This document shows, piece by piece, positions 56,201 to 64,000 of a stretch of 64,000 nt of DNA. The notes under the pieces were generated by a model. The model saw only the letters and a list, made by a program, of their open reading frames with translations. It searched no databases and was not told where the DNA came from. Source of the stretch: Chondrosia reniformis. Its lineage: Eukaryota; Porifera; Demospongiae; Chondrillida; Chondrillidae. Numbering within the stretch: position 1 is the first letter of the stretch; each line of letters starts with the position of its first letter. The stretch spans positions 7,254,001 through 7,318,000 of the forward strand of contig OX359190.1 in the NCBI GenBank assembly GCA_947172415.1, in the 5' to 3' direction. The position numbers and the translations under genes were made by a program.

Positions 56201-59200
56201 TCCGGTTTCATGGACACTGCGGAGTCAGGTTTAGTGGTAGTGATAGTGGATTTACTCTTCTTAGTGTACCACTTTCCCAACATTTCTGGAAGAACAGCCA
56301 ATTTTATAAACTGTTCACATTTACTAAATGCATCCACAATGAAGTCGTCGTCAGGCAGAATTCTTTGAATTACCAGCTCTTCCTCTCTCCATACAACAAA
56401 ATCACAGTACTCAACAGAACAAAGCTTTATTTGAGCTTGGACTTGGTAGTAATACGAATGCTTGACATCCAAATGAAAGTGGCCGTCATCTTTCTTTAGA
56501 AAAAAATGTTGACCAGCATCTGCAAAAGCTGTTTCTCGGCATGAATAAGGACATTTAATTTCCAAAACACCTTTTCCACAGCATCCACAGCTCACAATGC
56601 CATCAGGAGTAGCTCCCATAAACGGATGTAAAATGTGAACATACAAACCACTTTTTGAGAATGTTACATATACATGACTTTGCCACACCTGCTTCTTATA
56701 GGTTTCCAGAGCAGTTACCTCATGCTTGCAGCCCCATTCCGTGGCAGCATTCTTGAATTGAGTACTTTCAGGGTAGCAGACAGATGTAATTAAGGACTGC
56801 GAAGGTTGTGCCACATCCGTATGTGCTGCTGCCTTCAGTTTTGATGCAGTGACACGACCAGCCCGCTGCTGGAACCAAATTTTCGAAACTGATTGCTCAC
56901 GTGTTTTCAGCTCGATCTGGTTAGCCTGCTCTTGTGAAATGGAGTAGGTCTGAAACACCTGTTCACCAACATCAAGCAGTTCTAAGTATGATAAGGGCAT
57001 ATAGTCTTGACGGAAGAGGTGGGTCAATGGCTGGGGTAGAACTCCTTTTGCACTCAAAGGCACAAAGTTTTCACAATGTTTTGGGACCAACGATAACACA
57101 ACTGGTTTTCCGGTCTTTGCCAGCTCTGAATAAAATTCCTGCACTTCTTTTGTTGGTTCCTGGACCTGTTTGGTTGGCTGGCTACTCCTAGACGACTCAC
57201 CCTTGTTAAGCGAAGTAAGCTTTTTCCGCTTCTGAAGTGGCGTTGAAAAATCTATATCTGCCAATCTGGCAAAAGGAACAGCGCGAAAAGAAGGTGGAAG
57301 CCATCAGGACGGAAGCGATGTACATGTAAGCCTCTTCTTCGTTTGAGTATTTCCTTCAGTAGTGAATAGCAAGGCAGCTATGTGAGAGCAAGCCTCTCCT
57401 AACCCCGCCATACAAGTGCAATGTGCGCAAACAACAGGACCGTCTTGTTTAACAGCTACCCAAGTTCTAACCGGTGTTGCTGAGACCCTTTGAGAGTGTC
57501 GGACGCGAGAGGTGACTAGATAGGTATTCTTGCAAGAGCGAATCTCCACAACACGTACACTTTCTACCCAACCACTTACAAAGTAGTTGTAGGCATCGAG
57601 GCTTCTGTACGCTTTCAAGCTTTCACCCGTGTAGACACTTGGAGACTCGATGAGGTAGTTGAATATGTCGGCATATTCAACATCAGGCCACAGCTGCCAG
57701 TCAATTGAAGCTTCTGACTGCCAGTTCATGTATGGATCTGTCATTCCTCCAAGTTTCTCCAGCTTTTCTCTGTACCTGCTCTTCGCTTTATCCTCCAAAT
57801 CATCGTAATACGCTGAAAATTGTGCCTCGGCTATACTGACGCCGTGCCGTTCGCAGAATTCTTGCCACTCAAGATGGCACCCTAGCAACAGTATCCACGA
57901 TGAATATCATTATCGGCCGTTTCTGAATAACCTCTATACATAAAACATCAAGAGTATATGCCGACTATTTAAATTAAAAAATTTTATTTCATTCTCTTCT
58001 AAACGATTTATGGGCAGCAGATCTAGGATTTTGCCGAGGGGATTCGCACATACATATCTACTCTTCGGCTTGGCTGTTTTGGTTATGGGAACTATCCTGA
58101 CTGTCTTTCATTTATTAGGAATATTGACCTTCTTAAGGCTTACTAATTATCATCCACTTTTAAGCAGCTCTTTCTTTTGTCATGGACTATGTGTTACACC
58201 AATGATCCTCTTTAAATGCCTTTGAAGACCTCTACTGATTTGCAATCCTTGATGCCACTAACATAAATAAATCACCTGTTATAATAACTTTCACTTTCCA
58301 CTACTAAAAGGCTTACACACTCTTAAAAAAGCAGTCACGTCATGGCTACTATACACTTTTCCCTGCTCCAGATGGGAAATTTAATGAACTGTATTCTTAT
58401 TGCATACATACGTAGTCAAATTAATTGATAGCATTTATTAGAATATAAGTCCTCATTCTCAGACCCCGCAGCCTCAGGCAGCTTGACCATCCTGTTTTGG
58501 CAGTCTCCTCATCACCTCCTGGCACTCTGGTCTCTCTTCCTAGCCTGTCAGGCCATTATGATCAATAGTGAGAACACAATAAGGACCATGACATATCCTC
58601 ACCAGTTTGTAGACAGGTCCTGTTTTAGCTCCTGGCATTTTCAGAAACACCCTGTCTCCTGCTTTAGCTAGCTCCCATGCTTCAGACATGTTAGATACTA
58701 AAATACATACTTTTGTATCATCCATGTGGACTACAGTCCTTTCTGGTGGGGTATTAAAAACCGTATCAGTAGGGAGCTGGGCATCTCTACCATATAGAAG
58801 AAATAAAGGGAACTCCCCAATAGAGCTCTGTGGGCTCGCCCTACTATCCAGTCATGCTGACTGGACTCCACTGTCTCCTGTCTGTGGAAAGAAATGTACC
58901 ATTAAAGTGCTCACATCTCTCTGTGGTTGGTATGAAGTGCTTGTAACCTCGTATATTCCTAGCATAGAATACAGCTCCTTCATCAGTCCTGAAAGTGAGT
59001 TGTCAGAAAAGTCAAAAAAAAGAAAAAAAAGTAGTTCCCGTGGAACTCGATGACTTATTATGATTTTTTCCACCAAAAGTCTGGTAATCGTATATGCACT
59101 CTGTTCCTTAACTGCAAAGACCTCTGGCCGCTTTTGTCAGATAGTCTATAAACATGACAGCATAGCAATATCCCTTCATACTCGGGGATAACTGCAGGAC

Positions 59201-62200
59201 ACCCACCCCTTTGCAGTCTGAAGGTCCTGCTACTGGAATAGGGACCAGAAGGTGCTTGACAGCTTGCCCCCTCTGCACATTGGCACACACCAAGCAGGTG
59301 CGGCTCCAGCGACAGATAACTCCCCACACCTTGAGCCAGCAGTAATGCCTCTGCAACTTCCCATACACCTTAGAATTTCCAAGGTCCTAATGGACCTTGA
59401 TGGGACGCAAAAAATCAATTTTTCTGTGGTTACTTACATTAGGTGGAACCTTTTTCAATATTTTATTCAGAGTTGTTCATTTCTTATTTTAGATATTTGT
59501 GTACAAATGCCCTATTGGGACATTTAATACATCAATTCGGGGAAGGAGACAGAATTGAAGTGCTTGAATCCTCCAAGGTATTTAATGTATTAGATGTGGA
59601 ACATGTAGTGGCCCTGGTAAAGTTTTCCCACGTACTGTGATTAACAAACCACTACCAAATGTATTGATTGACGCTCCTGCTCTTATGACCTTCAGCTGGC
59701 TGTTGCGTACATCTCTCATTTTCATGAGTGCAGTCTCTTTAAATAAGTTATCATCCATTGCATGGTATGGATTGTTTGTTTAAAGGGTGGGGCAGAAACA
59801 TATGGGGCTGTACATCTATATCTCCTGAAATCTATACGTACATACGTAGACTGCAAAATGTCTTGGCATGACTTTTTGCATTGCATCAAATCCTACTATT
59901 ATCAATAGTTGTGTTTACATCACTGAAAACAATTTTATGACAACTGGCTGGTTTCGGTATGGGCATGGCCCCTGAAATACTTTTTATGAGATTGATTATA
60001 GAACTCTCTAGAATGACTTTAACATATACTTTTCTCTTTACTTTAGATACATTTAATTGATTTCCTTGAGCTTTGTGCAAGGTGTGAGGTTGAAGTTGAA
60101 GCTGAGGTGTGCATGTACAAGTAGTTTTGGTAATAATTTGGTGTATGACTGATTTTTCTTGTTCAGTCTAGCTGCTCAATTTTACAAGATTCTAAGGTAC
60201 CCGCAAACCTAAAGAGTTCAGCTGAGCATCGACAGACAAAAATAGCACGTTATAAGAAAATAAAGGAACTTGAAGGACAAATCAAGGTAACTGAAGTATT
60301 TCAAGTAGTTCAGTTCTTTTATCTTTATCGATAAAAGTATGTACTTTTAAGTAGGCAGCTGCATATAGAATTTTCTACAATAGAATTCTTATTCTTTAAG
60401 TGAGCCTTCTGAATATTTATAGGCGCTTTCAGATAAGGTTGAGTCTCAACCATCAACTCTCCCAGTTGATGAAGAATTACAGGTGGGGTGATTGACTGTC
60501 TATTGTAATATAGTAAAAATATATGTTCTGTAGTATGTATGTAGTATGTATATACGTACGTACATACGTACTGTATGTACTGACTTGTTGGTATTGATAT
60601 GGGTCAATGTCTGTAAACATATTCGTAATCTAGCGTGAACTACTTCTTAATGAAGCAAAATTATGGATTAGAAGAAGTGAAGACACCCTTGAGAGCATTG
60701 AAAATGAGTTGCAAACAGTTAAAGGTATGAAAGAGTTGAAATTAAAAGAAGATCCAAAGGAAGCAAAATCGTCCAATACTGGGTAAGTATCTCTTTTATC
60801 TCTTTAATTCATTCCGGTATAGGTTATACTACCATTTAGGTTGAGTTATGTAACAACAATTTATCCTAAACATGCGTATGACTACCTGCTATGGTACAAT
60901 GCAAGATACAAAGAGATTCATTGGGATGCTATACAGCTTCAACGTTTGGCTATTATATTTAGGTCTTTTCTCAGTAGCTCACTGGATAGTCTAATTTGCC
61001 CTTGTCCCTCTCTCGAATTCCAGTTTTGGCTAATGGGACTAGTGACTAGAAATAATATCCAATTGTAGTCAACTGCTCTTACTGGAGCAGTAGCAAGCTG
61101 ATACGTTTTCTCTGTATATAGTACTAACTGTATCTTCTTGAAGGAAGATATGCTTCATTTACAAAGCAATAATCCACACAACAAACTCTGCTAATAGCCT
61201 ATCCTGACACTGAATATAAGAACCACTACTGCTGTTATTGTATTCAGCCATTGAAGGACATTTTCACTACCTAATGGGTGTTCTTTCTTGTTATACGTAC
61301 GTACGTAGATCAAAACCAAAGTCATTCATTATCACTAAGGATGTCATATCAAAACATGTATTTGGTGCGGGCTATCCTAGTTTGCCAACAATGACTGTGG
61401 AAGAATTCTATGAACAGCAGTACAAGAACATCAAGTCTGCTGAACACAACCAAAGGTATTTATGTAGGCAACAGTACTGATAATGATATGTACCATATAC
61501 GTATGTAAGAGTAAAATGTGTAGTTTATTATATTGTATGTTTATGTTATTGGATTTTTTACAAAATTATTACATATACGTACGTAGCTCTAGTGCTGGTA
61601 AGACAAGTGAAGAAGACAAAGACGAAGATGACAGTGAAACTGAAGAAGCAATTAAAAAGGCTCGAGAGTGGGACGCTTTTAGAGATGGTAATCAATTACT
61701 CTAGTACTCAGTATATGTGTGTGTGCATGTGTGTGTGTGTGTGTGTGTGTGTTCAAAAACCGTACCAGCATAGAACCAATTATGCAATGTGCTACTCAAG
61801 TTTTTTGATTTGTAAATGTTTAATAAATAATGAGTAAACATACCCCCTCGATTTTCCTACTGCCCCATACTGAAACAATTTTCCCATCCTAAATCCTGTG
61901 TAATAGGAGTGTTGTGATTCAGTTCAATTTTGCTTCCTTTGCTTAAAATAACATTTTGGTAGATGTATTTTAATTGCTTTTATGCAATCATGAAATGGTA
62001 TTCTAGGTTAGCTGTTAGACACTTTTCATAATTTGTTTGATTCCAACCAAATCATTTAGTTTTTTTACTGTACTCTGATGAAGGCCACAGTACGTATGTG
62101 GTTGAAACGTCAGTATTGATTTAGTAATGACTTATTGTGAATCATTTGGTTGGAATCGAACGAATTATTAATACAATGCTTTTATGCATCTTACATTGCC

Positions 62201-62367
62201 ATTTTGGTGAGTCTGGCCTGTCATCACCTACTTTCTCATCCTCACACAAACATGGCAGAAAGTAGGGGATAGCATGCCAGATTCCATCTTGGTACGTATG
62301 TTATACTGCTTTTATTTCCTCTGTAGATCACAAACGGGGATCAGGAAATAGACATAACATGAGCTGA
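53249..62367 (+). CDS. IGBP1: immunoglobulin-binding protein 1 / alpha4 / TAP42, 10 exons, 323 aa
   Basis: Exons 53249-53344, 53488-53600, 59493-59577, 60047-60106, 60167-60286, 60423-60482, 60634-60782, 61309-61455, 61587-61687 and 62327-62367 all join in phase, 972 nt in total. The protein starts MEVTLKELFSRGKESF. The N-terminal helical repeat domain binds PP2A-type catalytic subunits. RQTKIARYKKIKELE is in the helical part, and the family signature VFGAGYPSLPTMTVEEFYEQ lies near residue 250. The C-terminus KKAREWDAF...DHKRGSGNRHNMS matches the conserved end. The family is a scaffold that stabilises PP2A-like phosphatases downstream of TOR. Human IGBP1 is 339 residues. Intron 2 is 5.9 kb because it holds a MITE, a whole DNA transposon and gypsy debris; the other introns are short. 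Confidence 0.93.
53631..54011. mobile_element. hairpin MITE in IGBP1 intron 2
   Basis: Begins taccgtagttcgggaaattt and ends with its reverse complement, ttcccgaactacggta. Internal ttttcgtggt...accacgaaaa pairs occur twice, so each half also folds. Same family as 18644-18924. Confidence 0.85.
54334..55872 (+). pseudogene. THAP-domain DDE transposase with two frameshifts
   Basis: Start chosen at MGKSCCAVGC, where the THAP zinc finger begins (C-x4-C, then CSEHF); an upstream in-frame ATG at 54292 adds only 14 residues. After the THAP domain come a basic stretch and a coiled coil (about residues 150-230), then YYTGLPSFARL. Between about 55100 and 55165 two frame changes are needed to continue through FIVVLMTLRLNLG to NIAYRFGVSQSTVSRYF, the helix-turn-helix. 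The DDE_4 core follows: IIDCFEIF (Asp), LILADRGFN (Asp) and HVERAIGAVR (Glu). Without those frameshifts it would be a full enzyme. Confidence 0.85.
55885..57888 (-). pseudogene. YqaJ-type nuclease with SWIM and PHD fingers, one in-frame stop
   Basis: One frame from ATG at 57888 to 55885 with a single TGA at 57304-57306. N-terminal part: a SWIM-type zinc finger (CAHCTCMAGLGEACSHIAAL). Middle: a YqaJ/lambda-exonuclease fold of the PD-(D/E)xK class, with FMGATPDGIV (Asp), VLEIKCPYS (Glu-x-Lys) and a downstream Gln in QAQIKL. C-terminal part: a PHD finger (CYC-x8-MICCD, WFHTSC, WLCPDC). Proteins of this type accompany ISL2EU transposases; a role in processing transposon DNA ends is inferred. It faces the transposase, the stops being only 12 bases apart. 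Confidence 0.82.
57940..58445. other. intronic sequence without recognised content
   Basis: Part of IGBP1 intron 2 between the DNA transposon and the gypsy remnant. A 71-codon plus-strand frame at 58010 looks hydrophobic, but no homology or splice context supports it. Confidence 0.45.
58450..59420 (-). mobile_element. gypsy-type LTR retrotransposon remnant (integrase region)
   Basis: Minus-strand pieces in changing frames: an integrase zinc-finger end and core start at 59420-59108 (CLVCANVQRG, LVPIPVAGP, AVMFIDYLTKAA, with the first catalytic Asp position changed in context), and a polyprotein C-terminus at 58725-58540 (GDRVFLKMPGAKTGPVYK, FHGPY-like CHGPYCV). No LTRs, protease or reverse transcriptase were found. 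It is a short dead fragment in IGBP1 intron 2. Confidence 0.75.
61718..61755. repeat. (GT)n microsatellite
   Basis: Near-perfect GT dinucleotide run in the last IGBP1 intron, about 30 bases after the exon 9 donor. Confidence 0.9.
62030..62167. mobile_element. short inverted-repeat element in the last IGBP1 intron
   Basis: aatttgtttgattccaacca at the left pairs with tggttggaatcgaacgaatt at the right. The centre has gatgaaggccacagtacgta and ggttgaaacgtcag. It is the same general design as the element at 8431, which also contains a gaggacc...ggttgaaacgt-like core. Confidence 0.75.
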
Positions 62368-62853
62368 GGATTTCATGATGAATGTTTTAATCTTTTTGTC
62401 GAAGCCCTTTTTACTATGTTCTAGAGTCACCATATAGACAACATGACAGTTTCTTGGAGTTTGGCAGTGTTGACTGCAATATGGTGGCTCAATATGCTAT
62501 TTATAGTGTGTATGATGGAAACTGTATTCGCATGTGCTGCATTCACACCCAAACATATATATGTGTGTAATGATATACAGTGTGCTGCAATGCATTTTAC
62601 ATAATTATTTAAACTATATACAAAAATTTTGTAACCAATTCTAAATTTGTCAGACAGTGCAAGATAATCACTACACTGTACAATGTATGCACTACGAGGA
62701 GGCCTTACAGAGCTAATACTGCAAGAAGAAACGATATTGCCTCCATATTTACTGAGTCGTTGGCACGTAAATATGAAGGCCACATTAGGCGTCTGGGCTA
62801 TAGAAGCGAGACTAAAAATCGCCCGGACGTAAAGATATCTAACCTTTGGTAAA

Positions 62854-63278
62854 ATGTCTGCCGACTTAAAGAGAGAGGTAGAGCGAAAAAAACAAAGGCT
62901 AGAAGAGCTAAGAAAGAGACGCAACGATAAGACTAGAGAAGTGTCAGCTAAAGAGGTGTGTAGCAAACTAGTTAAAATCTCTCTCGTCTGTGTATCGGAT
63001 TACTTGTCAATTAGGTCCAGGACAACCGATATCCCAAAAAGAATGTTCTGTTGCTAAGTTCTTTTCCTACCTTTACTGCTAATACAGGTTCTTAAGAAAG
63101 ATGGCGATACAACAAAGTCTTTGGAGCAACAAAGAGCAGACATCGACGATTTAGTCAAAGACTTGATTGGACCAGCTTCGAGTGGTTCTAGTCCCTCGAC
63201 AGTTGCACAGGTATCTACATCAGATGGACAAAGTACACCAGCTTCTAGCTCAACTGAGGTGGTTCAAGTAACTTCTAA
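62854..63278 (+). CDS. cytoplasmic dynein intermediate chain, N-terminal exons (partial)
   Basis: Exon 1, 62854-62955, starts MSADLKREVERKKQRLEELR, the charged coiled coil that opens dynein-1 intermediate chains and binds dynactin p150 and NudE. Exon 2, 63088-63278, joins in phase 0 and ends in phase 2 before GTAAGC. It encodes LEQQRADIDDLVKDLIGPAS and a Ser/Thr-rich linker, as in the family. The WD40 repeats and light-chain sites must lie beyond the right edge. The start is 487 bases after the IGBP1 stop, on the same strand. Confidence 0.8.
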
Positions 63279-63309
63279 GTAAGCTGTCATTTTAAGATAC
63301 TACGCAATG

Positions 63310-63660
63310 GAATCCCTTTTTATCTGGTCATGCGTAGGCATTTTATACCTTTCGTTTGAGTGTCCATCCTCCCTACCCAGGGACAACAAAGGGTATGGTA
63401 GAGAGGGCAACTTATATTGGTTTCTTGAATCCCCATTTTTGAGGAAGGGATATCTCCACTATGTGGCATTTAACATAGTTACGGCTGCCTACCTTTCTGT
63501 ATATCTAAACATAAAGCCTGCACAAAAAGTTTTCTATGAGGTATGGCCTTGAAGTTGACTGCATTCAAACGATGACCAGAACTGGTGAAACAAACATCTA
63601 AGAACCAGCAAGTAGTTCGAGTTTGGGGGCACTAAACTCGAAATACTTGTTTGAGTAAAT
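63310..63660. repeat. dispersed repeat related to 43350-43745
   Basis: Shares aagtagttcgagttt...aaactcgaa...cttgttt at the right end and ttctatgaggtatggccttg in the middle with the element at 43350. It lies in the intron after dynein exon 2. The stretch 63660-64000 shows no exon that I can support. Confidence 0.6.
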
Positions 63661-64000
63661 CTAGATATGGATGGTATAATAATGTACACATGCACAACAG
63701 AGAAGTCACAAATGTTAGATTATGCAAAGGCATGCAATCTCAATGTAGTATGCGTACGTACATTATATTTGCATATGATTGATAAGCTTGGTGATAACTC
63801 AATCCAATAGAGCACACTTTATTCTCTGTTCGTGTTCTTGATATGAAACTGGAGGCAAGTAACAATTTTGATTAAAAACAGCAATTGTCCTCTAAATCAA
63901 GTCTATGGTCTAGCCATTCCATTTATATTGTTCTGCCTTTCCACAATGACCAGGAGAGTGCTGCCAGTAGGGTTGGATACAATATCCCAAGATGTTTTGG

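Larger units (their letters stand above)
54251..57935. mobile_element. complete IS4EU/ISL2EU-type transposon, 3.69 kb, AT target duplication
   Basis: Termini agaggttattcaga at 54251 and tctgaataacctct ending at 57935 are exact inverted repeats of 14 bases, each flanked by AT. Inside are two converging genes: a THAP plus DDE transposase (54334-55872) and a YqaJ/PHD/SWIM protein (57888-55885). This gene pair and a two-base AT duplication are known for the ISL2EU/IS4EU group of the Harbinger-related superfamily (established knowledge, from memory). Both genes carry lesions. It lies in IGBP1 intron 2. Confidence 0.85.

Noticed and set aside
62427-62966. 179-codon minus-strand open frame across the IGBP1-dynein gap
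   Set aside because: It is antisense to dynein exon 1 and has no domain. The dynein reading on the plus strand explains the open sequence.

Overview
This is a eukaryotic (animal) genome window. The spliced genes are metazoan: a secreted-type EGF/SRCR receptor, YME1L1, IGBP1 and the start of a dynein intermediate chain. Introns are short and AT-rich with GT-AG ends, and the spacers and introns are packed with DNA transposons, LINE fragments, fold-back elements and minisatellites. SRCR/EGF receptors, the compact genes and the transposon mix suggest a demosponge such as Amphimedon. That assignment is inference, because no search could be run.

Layout. 1-5450 (minus): a 14-exon single-pass receptor with alternating EGF and SRCR domains; a LINE sits in one intron. 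5500-8900: fold-back element, decayed second LINE, 27-bp minisatellite, a large inverted-repeat element. 9013-15267 (minus): three tandem intronless sulfotransferase genes, separated by copies of a spacer that is also present, split, in the introns of the next gene. 16146-27858 (minus): a 19-exon i-AAA mitochondrial protease gene (YME1L1); all its exons join in phase to give 691 residues. 28381-30245 (minus): a four-exon gene for a DUF3987-like P-loop protein of 542 residues. 30246-52300: mostly mobile DNA and broken genes. It holds a decayed transposase of uncertain superfamily, a pogo-like MITE, a truncated ETS factor, a Merlin remnant, an orphan kinase exon, segmental repeats, an apparently intact 3.2-kb Tc1/mariner-type transposon carrying a second spliced gene with a BEN domain, an IS630-like transposase with one stop, and a broken SET-domain gene. 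53249-62367 (plus): IGBP1 (alpha4/TAP42), ten exons and 323 residues. Its second intron holds a hairpin MITE, a complete 3.7-kb THAP/YqaJ transposon (IS4EU/ISL2EU type) with AT target duplication, and gypsy remnants. 62854 to the right edge (plus): N-terminus of a cytoplasmic dynein intermediate chain.

How the parts relate. The host genes are ordinary housekeeping or surface genes with no shared pathway. What links the window is transposon activity: elements fill introns without breaking exons, while most element genes carry stops or frameshifts. The exception, and the best candidate for something new, is the transposon at 43964-47140: both its transposase and its BEN-domain partner gene read open, within matching terminal repeats and TA target sites.
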